Shown here: piece after piece, positions 47,770 through 61,305 of the stretch | Layout: every line of letters starts with the position of its first letter | How positions within the stretch are numbered: position 1 is the stretch's first letter | Source: Purshia tridentata | Taxonomy: Eukaryota > Streptophyta > Magnoliopsida > Rosales > Rosaceae | Length of the DNA: 64,000 nucleotides | Reading direction: 5' to 3' | Assembly: GCA_003254885.1 (NCBI GenBank) | Contig: QANT01002120.1 | Location: forward strand, 110,496 to 174,495 | The notes under the pieces: generated by a model | Database searches by the model: none | The model's input: the letters and a program-made list of their open reading frames with translations, nothing else | Told to the model about the DNA's origin: nothing | Position numbers and translations under genes: made by a program

Positions 47770-49232
47770 TAGTGTTTCATACTATATATTACTACATATA
47801 GCTGTAATGTGTCACAGCTAATCCGTTACTATATCTGGTGGGGGGTTATACAACATTATCATACAGATGCAATAGGGATACTATCATAAATCACCAATAG
47901 TTATAGATGTTAGGAAAGTTATTGGTCTAATCACATGTAAATTAAGATTGTGATGTTTTCGAAATTGGAATCTTGTCTTGAATTCGACTGCTTTCTGAGA
48001 TGGAGATTTCAAGGATCTAGAGATCTAAGCTGGCCTGGAATTCAAGCAATTTGACTTGAAATTACTCTAATTTTGAGTAATTACTATGCAAGGGAAGAAA
48101 TTTCGGGTTTTGAGAGATTTGAGGAAAGAGGACATGTGAGATGACTTAGGAAGCATTTCATATGCTCCTATATGAAGTTTTGACATCCAATTTCTTGTTC
48201 TTTTTATTATTTTTTTTGGCGTAATTGGTTTAAAAAATAATGCACCATGTGAAGAGACTTGTGATCTTACTAAGCATAATTTCACATCTTTTTCTCTTGT
48301 TTTTAGATTAGTATCTTATCACCATAACTTGCATGGCACTACAACGACCTTTCTAAAGATGACAAGTCTTGGTTTCAGTTATTTCTTGGTCACTAAATTT
48401 TGCTCCTAAGAAATAAAGTCCAGGTTTCTTTTTCTTACTTCTTTGTCTCTGAGTCGAAAACAGAGCATAAGATGAAGATGGGAAGGAAAAAAAAAAACCC
48501 CCACAAATTAAAAGGAACTGAAATTAATTAACAGTAAAGATGTACTGATTGTAAATTTGAGATGATTATTAGAAGAAAGTTGGAAGGAGAGGCAATGGAG
48601 TAGTTGATGCCAAGCCCTGCCATGGGTTACAATCATGTAGTCTCCTCTGCCCCTCCTTCCCACTTTTGTACAAGTCATAAACAACCATATGCTGAAGAGA
48701 AGGAATTGCAAATATCATGAGAAATCAAATTCCATATTAGCCATTTACATTAGCATTCTCTTTGTACTAATTTTTCAGAAAGCCAGAGGAGAGGGCTTAA
48801 AACTGCTTGGTTTTGGTCACTGCTGAAATTTGTAGGGCTTAAAATCTTGACCAAAAGTTGCTTAACCAAAAGCCACCTTAACTTTTCAGCAGAGGGGCAC
48901 AAATACATAGCCAAGAAGCCATTAGCAACAGCCAAATGCCAACATCCCCTAGTTTCCCAAAAAAGCATTTCTCTATATAATATTTTGAATATTTACTCTT
49001 TTGTCACACAAGCAGCCACAGAGAACTCAGCTTTTATACAACAATTAGAGTCTTTTGTGATATAATTGAAAACACCCTTGATTCTTCAAGAAAACTTATG
49101 AACATGTTTGCTAAATTTTGAGATTTTCTAATCACTATATACATGTGCCCCATTACATTCAGAACTCAAACACGGAAACACATCAGTACATCAGTTACAT
49201 TAATTGAATTAATATCAAAGTATAAATATATA
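47770..49232. other. Intergenic before the DUF26 array
   Basis: 3' UTR of glycosyltransferase copy 2 at left, promoter of the first DUF26 gene at right. Nothing else was recognised. Confidence 0.5.
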
Positions 49233-50030
49233 ATGTCTGCCTTAAGCTTCATGACCTCCTCCCTTATAATTTGTTATGCAACTTTCTTTCTCTTTCTGAA
49301 CATCCAAACAGTGTTTGGAACCAAGTCCATCATGACCCTGCTGAAAAGTACTGAAGGTGATGGATCAATGAACATTATCTACCCAACTTGTTCAGTCTCT
49401 GAGAATTTCACCTCCAATGGCACATATGCAACCAACCTCAAAGAGCTCATGAATTACTTCACTTCTGAGACCCATCACATGGGCTTCTATCTGGGCTCAA
49501 AAGGCCATGGCCCAGGCCAAGTAAATGGGCTTGGACTCTGCAATGTGGAGGTGTCACCCAAAGACTGTGCCGCGTGTTTTTCTGATGCAAGCTCTTATAT
49601 TCTCAAAAATTGTCCACATAGCAAGTAAGCAATTACGTGGTACGACAGTTGTCTGTTCAAGTATTCGGACAAGCATTTCTTTGGCCAATTTGATCAACAG
49701 AACCAAAACAAGTTCTGCGTGCTGAGTGTCCACAATGTGAGCAAACCGGCGTCGTTTAATCAGATGAAGATAGATTTGTTGAGCAATTTGGCAAGTGAGG
49801 CTTCGCAGACACCAAACATGCATGCAACTGGGGATGTAAAGCTTGCTGGGTATAAGAAGATCTATGCTTCGGTTCAATGCACGAGGGACCTTTCTGGTTC
49901 TGATTGTAGAAGCTGTCTTGCTGATGCGATATCAGAGCTTGGGAGTTGTGGGGGTTGGAGACAAGGAGCAAGAGTCTATACTGAGAGTTGCAACGTTCGT
50001 TATGAGATTTACAACTTTTTCAAGGGTTGA
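49233..50030 (+). pseudogene. CRRSP (two DUF26/Gnk2 domains) with one nonsense codon
   Basis: Reads as a full CRRSP of about 265 codons: signal peptide (from MSALSF at 49233), domain 1 with CNVEVSPKDCAAC (C-x8-C-x2-C), domain 2 with CTRDLSGSDCRSC, and a tail RYEIYNFF. A single TAA at 49627-49629, after NCPHSK, interrupts domain 1 in frame. The downstream frame stays open to the natural stop at 50028-50030. In the intact relatives this position is coding (NCPYSKAVI). A CAA or GAA to TAA change would explain it. It could be a young pseudogene, a polymorphic null allele or a sequencing error. Confidence 0.85.
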
Positions 50031-51062
50031 TTGAAATGTTTTTTACGGAAAATACTATGTTCCTATATTTTGTTAAAATGAAATAAAGTTCAGAGTGGCC
50101 CAAATGTGAATAAATAAAATGCTTTCACATCATTTGGTAAACTCTTAGTAAATAACTATAGAACATATTTGATGAATTTAGCATTGCCGAAATTCTATAA
50201 ATTAAGCAACCAAGTGCATATAAATGAGACAAAATTTGATCATTTTGAACCAAAAATGGAATCTTCCGCTCCATATAATGATCATAAGTGTAGTCTTTGT
50301 GGGAGTTGGAAGTTTGGAACTAATTTGTATTTGTTTGTAGACAATAAAATATAGAAATTTCTATTCCCTACAAAAAAGAAAAATAATAATAAAACAATTT
50401 TAGGTAGCTTCAATTTCCTCTCTTTTTCCTCACTACCCATAGTTGCACTGTTTAATGAGAGGATTTTCAATACTGTATATTCTCTTCTATATATTCAAGT
50501 TATTCAACGATGTCCAAGAAATCGTGATGGTACACATTGATGTATATATAGCTATGTACTCAATTTAAAATTTAATTAGATCAATATATATATGAATTTT
50601 CACCAACTTTGTGATCCAGTATAGATGTATTAAATTAATTGCGGTCCAATATCAATATGGTACTGAATTCACAATTTTATTCCAAATTTCTAAACATTAA
50701 AGGAACTCTACATTCAAGTGGAAAGCCACCATTTTAGTAATAAATTTAGCAACTGCAAGATAGATTAATTAATAGAATAACTTTTTAAACACCAATGATC
50801 ATTTGAGTGGCACCTAATTTTCTTTGTGAAAAATATGTTTTGAGTTTAAATCTCGTATGAACGACGAGATTAACTCTTTGATGAATAAAATAATTTAATA
50901 TTTTCCAATTAAGCAAGTAATTTCGTTCTACTCAGCTATCAGAATTTGTTAATTTATTCCCAATAACTAATTAGTGGTCAAATCGATGATTAGAGATTCG
51001 AATCTTTTCAATGTAAAAAAAGGTTAGAAGAATTTATATAGAAAAGGTACATGCATGGTCAC

Positions 51063-51071
51063 TATATAAAA
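51063..51071 (+). promoter_or_regulatory. TATA box of CRRSP-A
   Basis: GGTCACTATATAAAAG lies 48 bp before the start codon at 51119 and is shared with CRRSP-B. This implies a leader of only about 25 bases. Confidence 0.6.
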
Positions 51072-51118
51072 GCCACAATACAAGTCCAGAGCTCCTACAC
51101 ATTCATGACTTATTAGCA

Positions 51119-51859
51119 ATGTCTATCATAAGATTTTGTTCCCTATTAATTAGTTCCTTTCTTGTCCTCCTTCATCTCCAGACTGCACTTGGAGGCAGAA
51201 GCATGCTCTTCCCATTTTGCACAAACACTGACAACTTCAGCGCCAATAGCACTTACGAAGCAAACTTGAACGAGCTCAGGGCCTATTTCGCCAACGAAAC
51301 CTATTTCCCCAACACAGGCTTCGCTCTCGGCTCAAAGGGTCACGACGCAGACAAAGTGCATGGCCTCGCACTGTGCAGCGTCAATGCCTCGGCCTCAGAC
51401 TGTGCCACATGTTTCTCCGACGCAACGGATTACATCCTCCAAAACTGCCCTTACAGCAAAGCCGTCATCATGTGGTTCGATGATTGCATGTACAAGTATT
51501 CAGACAAGCATTTCTTTGGCCAAATTGAGAACCAAACGAGAGTTTGCGTGGGCAGCAGCGAAAACGCCAGCAACCCCGACGCGTATAATCAGAAGAAGGT
51601 GGGTCTGTTGAGCAACTTGGCGAATGAAGCTGGGTTGACGACGAAGCTGCAAGCGACTGGGTATTTTGATGTTGAAGAAGGTTATAGAAGGGTCTATGGT
51701 TTGGTTCAGTGCACAAGGGACCTTTCTATTGCTGATTGCAGAACCTGTCTTTATGATGCCATTAATTATCATGTTCGAAGTTGTGCTGGGTCTAGAGAAG
51801 GAGGAAGGGTTTATGCTGAGAGTTGCAATCTTCGATATGAGACGTACCAGTTTTTCTGA
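51119..51859 (+). CDS. Cysteine-rich repeat secretory protein, two DUF26 domains (CRRSP-A)
   Basis: One exon, 246 aa. A signal peptide (MSIIRFCSLLISSFLVLLHL, cut near GG/RS) is followed by two Gnk2 domains, each with the C-x8-C-x2-C signature: CSVNASASDCATC and CTRDLSIADCRTC. There are several N-glycosylation sites (NST, NET, NQT, NAS). No membrane segment or kinase follows, so it is secreted. The family is the CRRSP38-like group. The single-domain relative ginkbilobin-2 binds mannose and is antifungal, and other members act at plasmodesmata. A defence role here is inference. Its closest paralogue is CRRSP-B in the duplicated unit. Confidence 0.93.
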   Translation: MSIIRFCSLLISSFLVLLHLQTALGGRSMLFPFCTNTDNFSANSTYEANLNELRAYFANETYFPNTGFALGSKGHDADKVHGLALCSVNASASDCATCFSDATDYILQNCPYSKAVIMWFDDCMYKYSDKHFFGQIENQTRVCVGSSENASNPDAYNQKKVGLLSNLANEAGLTTKLQATGYFDVEEGYRRVYGLVQCTRDLSIADCRTCLYDAINYHVRSCAGSREGGRVYAESCNLRYETYQFF

Positions 51860-52058
51860 AAAATGTATAATATTATATGTACTATTTCAACTGATCGTTT
51901 TATCATCGTTTTTTTAATAGAGACGAGAATCGATCATATGTATGTGTCTTTTATTTATATGAATCCTACCTTTATTAAATATATAATTAGTAAGTAACGA
52001 TTAAGATGATCCAATCAGTTTTATTTAAGTTAAGTAAAAAAGTTGCAATTTCATGTTT

Positions 52059-52215
52059 ACACGAGGGACCTTTATGGCTCTGATTGTAGAAGCTGCCTTG
52101 GTGATGCGATATCAGAGCTTGGGAGTTGTGGGGGTTGGAGACAACTGACAAGGAGCAAGGGTTTATACTGAGAGTTGCAACTTGCAACGTTCGTTATGAG
52201 GTTTAAAACTTTTTT
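52059..52215 (+). pseudogene. Relic of a DUF26 second domain
   Basis: Matches 49881-50035, the end of the upstream nonsense-bearing gene: CTTGGGAGTTGTGGGGGTTG and GAGAGTTGCAACTTGC are kept. It lacks everything 5', and carries small insertions (AACTGAC, a doubled CAACTTG). It is the leftover of the duplication junction and not a gene. Confidence 0.85.
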
Positions 52216-53114
52216 AAGGGTTGATTGAGAAATCCTATGAAAAATACTATACTTCTATCAAATTTGTTCACCAAATCTACTCATCAAATTCTATGTCTTG
52301 TTGGAATGAAATAATGTCCAAAGTAAACTAGACATGAATAACTAAAATACTGTCACATTATTTGATGAACATATATATTTAATAAATGTAGTATTGCTCA
52401 AATTTTATAAATTAATTAAGTGTATATGAATGACACAATATTTAGTCATTTTGAGCCAAAAATGGAGTCTACCGCTCCATATAATGATCATGAGTGTAGT
52501 CTTTGTGAAAATTAATGGAACTAATTTGTACTTATCTAGTAGATCCCACTACAAAATAAAATTTTCTATGTCCAACTAAAAAACAATTTGAGGTAGCTTT
52601 AATTTTCTCTCTATTTTGGTTTTTTTTCAATACTCACGGTTGCAAGGTTAAATGATAGGTTTTTCAATACGTTGCAGTATATTCTCTTCTATATATTCAA
52701 CTTCGATGTCCAAGAAATCGTGATGTACCAATTTGATAAACGGTGAGAGGCAATATTATTCAAATGAGGCAGATGTCTAATGGTGTCAAGAAATCAGTGC
52801 TTTATAAGAAACATTGTTGTAGTCAACTTTGTGGTTAACGGCAAGATTGATTAATAGTTTTCAACGCGAATGACCATTTGGGCGGCACCCAATTTTTTGT
52901 TTCTGAAAAAAATTTTAGAATTTAAATTTCATTAAGCACAAGTAAATTCATTCTACTCAGCTGTCAAAATTTGTTTATTCCCAATAACCAACTACGTACA
53001 GTGGTCAAATTGAGAATTAAATTCGAATCTTTTTAGTATATATAAGTTGTATAACAAAGACAAAAAATTAATTACACGGTTAGAGAAATTTATATAAAAA
53101 ACGTAAATGGTCAC

Positions 53115-53123
53115 TATATAAAA
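53115..53123 (+). promoter_or_regulatory. TATA box of CRRSP-B
   Basis: GGTCACTATATAAAAGG, the counterpart of the CRRSP-A box. Transcription should begin near 53145, at or beyond the first ATG (53148). This supports the second ATG (53196) as the true start. Confidence 0.6.
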
Positions 53124-53195
53124 GGCACACTGTATATTTAGTGCGCAATGTCTATTTTAATACATGCACATTCATCAATTACAATTCATTTAGCA

Positions 53196-53936
53196 ATGTC
53201 TATTTTAAGATTTTGTTCCCTATTTAGTTTATTTCTTCTCCTCCTCATTCATCTCCAAGCTTCAGTCGAAGGCAGAAGTATTCTCTCCCCATTTTGCTCA
53301 ACCATTGACAACTTCAGCGCCAAAAGCACTTACGAAGCAAACTTGAATGAGCTCATTGCCTATTTGGCCAACGACACCTATTTCCCCACCACAGGCTTCG
53401 CTCTTGGCTCAAAGGGTCACGACGCAGACAAAGTGCATGGCCTCGCACTTTGCAGAGTCAATGCCTCAGCCTCAGACTGTGCCACTTGTCTCTCCGAAGC
53501 AACGGCTAACATCCTCCTAAACTGCCCTTACAGCAAAACCGTCATCATCTGGTCCGACGATTGCATGTACAAGTATTCAGGCAACAATTTCTTTGGCCAA
53601 ATTGAGAACCAAACCAAAGTATGCGTGGCTAGTAGCCAAAATGCCAGCAACCCGGAGGCTTTTAATCAGAAGAAGGTGGGTCTGTTGAGCAACTTGGCTA
53701 ATGAAGCTGGGATGACGACGAAGCTGGAAGCGACTGGGTATTTTGATGTGGAAGAAGGGTGTACAAGGGTCTATGGTTTGGTTCAGTGCACAAGGGACCT
53801 CTCTAGTGCTGATTGCAGAAGCTGTCTTTATCATGCCCTTAATTTTCATGTTCGAAGTTGTGCCTGGTCTAGAGAAGGAGGAAGGGTTTATGCCGAGAGT
53901 TGCAATTTTCGATATGAGACGTACCAGTTTTATTGA
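53196..53936 (+). CDS. Cysteine-rich repeat secretory protein, two DUF26 domains (CRRSP-B)
   Basis: One exon, 246 aa from the ATG at 53196, the same length as CRRSP-A. An in-frame ATG at 53148 would add 16 residues, but those come from a local repeat of GCAATGTCTATTTTAA and sit at the predicted transcription start. There is a signal peptide (MSILRFCSLFSLFLLLLIHL), then DUF26 signatures CRVNASASDCATC and CTRDLSSADCRSC. It differs from CRRSP-A mostly by single residues spread along the protein, some in the loop before the second Cys triplet (EEGCTR gains a Cys against EEGYRR), and it ends QFY, not QFF. Predicted to be secreted, with a possible carbohydrate-binding defence role by family. Confidence 0.92.
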   Translation: MSILRFCSLFSLFLLLLIHLQASVEGRSILSPFCSTIDNFSAKSTYEANLNELIAYLANDTYFPTTGFALGSKGHDADKVHGLALCRVNASASDCATCLSEATANILLNCPYSKTVIIWSDDCMYKYSGNNFFGQIENQTKVCVASSQNASNPEAFNQKKVGLLSNLANEAGMTTKLEATGYFDVEEGCTRVYGLVQCTRDLSSADCRSCLYHALNFHVRSCAWSREGGRVYAESCNFRYETYQFY

Positions 53937-54147
53937 AAATGTAATGTGTATATATATATATATGTGTGTGTGTGTGTACTATTCAACTCTTCGTTTTATG
54001 TACCGGTTTTCTAATAGAAGCGATCATCGATCCATCATATGTAAGGGTATCATTTCTATGAATCTCAGCTTTATTAAATATATGATAAGTAAGTTAATTA
54101 CAATCAGTTTTATTTAAATTGAGTAGAAAAGTTGTGATGCCATGTTT

Positions 54148-56126
54148 TAGATCAATATATATAGGCTCTTGTTCAACGTTCAACCTTGTGGTGGTCCAAT
54201 ATATAAAGATTTGCCTGTTTTCCTCTACTTGTTTCTGTTTGATTTTTAATCTAACAATGTATTTATTATAAGGGTAGCTAGGGAGCAAAGTAGCAAATAT
54301 GAAAGTGTTTGTTATATAATTGAGAACCCTAAATCCTAAACCCAAAACTATGAACTGTTTGTAGTATAATTGAAACCTTTGATTCTTCAGGAATTAAACC
54401 AAGAAAGTGTTTTGCTTAAGACTATATCAATGCATGCTTCATATATAATGGAGTTCAAAGCTCAAAAACCGTACTTCTTAATTAAGCTTCACCTCTCCCT
54501 TAATTTTTGGCAACTTTTTTTCTCCTTTTCCAAAGTGAAACTGAAACGGTTTCAGCTATCTCAATTAACGAAGGAGAAATTTTAAGAATTTATTTACTTG
54601 TTGATTTTTGTCACCAATTGTTACATTTTTACTTTTCTTGCATGTAATTAAGATTACTTTTCCTATCGTAACTTGGAAAAAAAGTGAAGCATAAACATAG
54701 AACCTTAGACGCATCAATTAACCTCAATACACCGCCAATTTAGAGAGGCCTCCGAGAGACTTTCAGAGTTTATAGAAAGTATTTAGAAGAGTTGAGAAAT
54801 TTTTGAGCTTATGAGTCTTCGGTGTAATTAGGCTTGTGGTTATGGTTGCAGATGATAACCTGCTTTGTAAGACTCAAATATTAGACTACCTGCAATTAAT
54901 TTGAAGGGTCTTTGAAAGGGAAGAAACCTAAAAAGATGGATAATGAGGATTGTGATTTGCTTGACAAACAAGCCGTACGTGGGAGCTATTCCATTGACGC
55001 TTGTGAGGAGCGTGTTACACAGCGCAGAGACAACCACCATTAATGGACTCATCAAAGTTATGTCTGATACGTATGAGAAGCTGGGTGATTTATTTGTAAT
55101 TAACCCTTAATTAAATTGGTCACCTAGCTTTCATTCTTGTTTTATAAATTGGCCTGTAATGTGATTTGGTAGTTTATAAAATAAAATGAAAGCTAGCGGA
55201 CCAATTTAATTTTTTAGATTGAAAAATAAAAATGGAAAAACAAAGTTTTTTTTTTGCTTATAATATAAGGATTTGAAACCAATTTATATCGTTACACACT
55301 CGCATCATGATCTATCCTAAATAACATTTATATCATAAGACTCACACATTCAGTTGCAACGGTGATTATGTTGACACAGCACATAATTAATCACTATCAA
55401 ACTCTATTAATTTATTACAACTTCTTGTTTCGTAGAAGAACATACTGCCCAATTGTCTTGTTCGCTAGGCCGGCAGGCCGGCCTGATTTTAAAAGAGGAA
55501 AGAGGTAAGAGGCGACCAAATTTTCCAAGTCGTTGCCTTAAACCTCTGGCTAGCTAATAAGGACTGACTTGCTTCTTTCGCCAGAATAATCGATCTGCTG
55601 GTGAATTTTTTAACTTTGATTTTTGGTTAAGCGTGTAGGATGGTCATGCAAAGGTGTTGCCTTTGACTTTTTCATGGTTTTAGACATTTAGATTTTATGT
55701 TTGGATCGATTTGGAAATGATTATTTAAAGTATATATGTGAGGGTATTTGATGAAGACATGAAGATCATATCTTATTCCACCACTAGAGTACTTACATGT
55801 AAGCAGATGAGTGTGAAAACTATATATGTATAACCTTGCATATCCAATTCCATCATTCTCTAATGATCAAACTTCTACTAGCTTGCTCAAGTTCCATGTT
55901 ATTACATTCTATCTATTCCATATAAAAATGATTTTGGATGACGTACGAAACATCCACCTATTGTGGAAGAAAAAGAACAAGTCAAAATGTACTTAAAATG
56001 TTGCAGGGCAGGGGAGGCACATTTTCTTTACAACAAACTATTAGCATTCATCACTGAATCTGGCTTTTTCCTTTGCTGCATGCTTTTTTTCTTTTCCTTC
56101 TAATCCTTTCCTAGCAAGCTTATATA
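54148..56126. other. Intergenic between CRRSP-B and the receptor kinase
   Basis: No gene was supported. Near 54,840-55,075 there is a less AT-rich stretch with open frames on both strands whose plus-strand reading (PYVGAIPLTLVRSVLH) looks protein-like, but I do not recognise it. A GGCCGGCAGGCCGGCC string lies near 55,467-55,482. Confidence 0.4.
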
Positions 56127-58945
<2,819 letters not shown>

Positions 58946-60140
58946 CTGTCTAGCTACCTACAAATTGATCTCTCTCTCATAATTTTGGTTACACAAAAAC
59001 TACAAAGGTACCTTAGCTACAAGTAGTAGAAAATCAGTACTCATACTTTTCTCTGTCCTTGATTGTTATTTTTTATCAGCTAATGTTGTCCATGTGTTCG
59101 AAACTTATGGGACCAAATAGTCATTGATTATTCTTTGTCCTTTATTAATCTTCAAAGTATAATAGAGAGGATGAATATCATACTTCAATATTTCATCCAA
59201 TAAAAAAAAGGCCCTAGCCTACTTATCCCGGTATAGCTTAATACAGCCCATAGGGCCGACAATTTGGGTCAACCCCTGTAATTTATCAATTAGTGAATTA
59301 ACCCTTTGAAATGCTTTATTTCAAGATATTTACACTATAAAACAAGCACCAATAATATTGGGGGACCATAACATGTGCAATCACAATTCTGCACGACCTT
59401 TCCTTTGCAGACAGAGCCTCCAAATTAAAGTCAGCTAGCCACTGCTTTTCAACTTCCATCTAGAAGCTTGCTTTCATAAATTTGGTCAAATTACTCAAAC
59501 CAAAATTTTCACTTACTACCAAAAAATTTAAAATATAAAAATTCTAGAACCCATTTATTCCTAGAATATTCGTTTCTTTTCCTAAACACAGATATCTAGT
59601 GGAGGTGAACCTTATATAGCATTAAGCTTAATGATGCCTTGACCATATATAATATATATGCATAACCATTTTAATTATTTTGTGTAGTGCGCAATGTGAC
59701 ATAGTCGTCCCCACTTAGGCGGGCAGGCACTAATGTCTCAAAGTATAGCACTTCGGCGCAATCAATTTCTGTTAAAGTAGCATATGCTAATTGCTCATTC
59801 ATTCTCATCTGAATTGCATGCATGTCCAGTGAGTGCAGATACAGAATATAATTCCCAAAGAGTCAAAGACCCACAAATCATATATTCCAGTAGTCTGACT
59901 TTTATTTCATTCGCTGACTTGAATTTGTCTTTCTGCATCATCTATAAATCCAATTTGTAGATTGGGCTCCATAACGTTTTTGACTAGGTTCCCATTAAAA
60001 CAAAAGTCAGCAATTTCAACTCCGGCCACACATAACTAATATTCTAGAAACTAATTAAACTCTCATATATAGATCAGTGCGTTCTTGGATAGAACCATGC
60101 AAAGCCACAAATCCCAACTCGAATCTCATCCAAAACAATC
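58946..60140. other. Intergenic, CRK 3' flank to next CRRSP promoter
   Basis: No gene was recognised. Two or three ATGs just before 60141 (near 60085 and 60097) open short frames overlapping the next gene's start in other frames, so upstream ORFs could be present in its leader. Confidence 0.45.
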
Positions 60141-60866
60141 ATGTTCTGCTCCAAATCAATCCCTCTCTGTTTTTTACTCTTCTCACTTTTCCTCCATGCA
60201 GCCATTGGTGCTTCCCCACTTTACCATTTCTGCTTCAGCAAAGAAAACTATACTGCCAATAGCCCATTTGGTGAGAACTTGAACAACTTGTTCAATGCTT
60301 TGTACACCAAAGTCCCTCCTACTGGGTTTGGCCTCGGCTCGAACGGTCAAGGCAAAACCCGAGTCAATGGTCTAGCCCTCTGCCGCGGTGATGTCTCAAC
60401 TGAAAATTGCAAGGCTTGTGTCGTTGATGCAAGCAAAAAGCTCAAAGAGCGGTGCCCTTATAGAAAAGGAGCTATAATATGGTATGATAACTGCTTGTTA
60501 AAATACTCAAATGTTGACTTCTTTGGGAAAATTGATAACCAAAACAAGTTTTATATGTGGAACGTGCAAGAAGTAGACGATCCCGAACCATTCAATAAGA
60601 AAGTGAAGGAATTGTTAAGTGGGTTGTCTAATGAAGTTTCTTCTAATCCAAAGCTTTATGCTACTGGTGAGCTAGAACTTGATCAATCGAACAAGTTATA
60701 TGGTTTGGTTCAATGCACGAGGGACCTTTCTGCCGTTGATTGTAAGAAGTGCGTTGATGGGGCAATAAGCGAACTGCCAAACTGCTGTGATGCAAAACGA
60801 GGTGGGCGTGTTGTAGGTGGGAGTTGTAATTTTCGATATGAACTTTACCCCATTATTGATTCTTAG
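60141..60866 (+). CDS. Cysteine-rich repeat secretory protein (CRRSP-C)
   Basis: One exon, 241 aa. Signal peptide MFCSKSIPLCFLLFSLFLHA. DUF26 domain 1 has CRGDVSTENCKAC, then CPYRKGAIIWYDNCLLKYS. Domain 2 has CTRDLSAVDCKKC and a CC pair (PNCCDAKRGG), ending RYELYPI. No membrane segment follows the second domain. The protein is clearly of a different subgroup from CRRSP-A/B (KGAIIWYDN, not KAVIMWFDD). Its MFCSKS start is shared with the last gene of the window. Confidence 0.93.
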   Translation: MFCSKSIPLCFLLFSLFLHAAIGASPLYHFCFSKENYTANSPFGENLNNLFNALYTKVPPTGFGLGSNGQGKTRVNGLALCRGDVSTENCKACVVDASKKLKERCPYRKGAIIWYDNCLLKYSNVDFFGKIDNQNKFYMWNVQEVDDPEPFNKKVKELLSGLSNEVSSNPKLYATGELELDQSNKLYGLVQCTRDLSAVDCKKCVDGAISELPNCCDAKRGGRVVGGSCNFRYELYPIIDS

Positions 60867-60980
60867 AGACTTAGACTATACATATAAGTGTAGTGTAATA
60901 AATCTTTGAAAGATTTATAATGTACTTAAGTCTTACGCCTACAAAATAAATAAAGTCTTTATGAGGCTTTATTTATAAGA

Positions 60981-61305
60981 AAAAATAATAATAAGTGTGA
61001 TGTTTTTCCCAATTGACCAAGTTTCATTTTGGTCCATATAATTTAAATCAACATAAAGTTTGCACGTTGAATTTTTTGTTAATAATTTTAATGAGATTAA
61101 TGATTTATTATTATATTTCAAGTACAATAAAAAAAATAATAATAAGTGTGATGTTTTTCCCAATTAACCAAGTTTCATTTTGGTCCATATAATTTAAATC
61201 AACATAAAGTACGTGTTTGCACGTTGAATTTTTTGTTAATAATTTTAATGAGATTAATGATTTGAACTTAATTATTATTATATTTCAAGTACAATACGAA
61301 ATTAT
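60981..61305. repeat. Tandem duplication, period ~151 bp
   Basis: AAAAATAATAATAAGTGTGATG starts at 60981 and recurs at about 61132. The copies share TTTTTCCCAATT(G/A)ACCAAG, CATTTTGGTCCATATAATTT and AGATTAATGATTT with few changes. Copy 2 has two small insertions (ACGTGT; GAACTTAATTA). The repeat lies in the 3' flank of CRRSP-C. Confidence 0.9.

Larger units (their letters stand above)
49880..54147 (+). repeat. Tandem duplication of a ~2.1-kb unit in the DUF26 array
   Basis: Unit A runs from ACGAGGGACC at 49881 to GCAATTTCATGTTT near 52058. Unit B runs from ACGAGGGACC at 52061 to GTGATGCCATGTTT near 54147. Each unit holds the last third of a DUF26 gene, about 1 kb of spacer (shared words: CCGCTCCATATAATGATCAT, CGATGTCCAAGAAATCGTGATG), the promoter TATATAAAA and one whole CRRSP gene with its 3' flank. 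The junction cuts inside the second DUF26 domain of the upstream gene. The spacer 50031-51118 contains nothing else that I could identify. Confidence 0.85.

Noticed and set aside
53148-53195. Upstream ATG of CRRSP-B (adds 16 aa)
   Set aside because: It lies at the predicted transcription start and is absent from CRRSP-A. It comes from a local repeat of the true start.
54840-55055. 71-aa minus-strand frame and a protein-like plus-strand reading
   Set aside because: No family recognised, no splice or promoter context, and several frames open at once. Not enough to call a gene.
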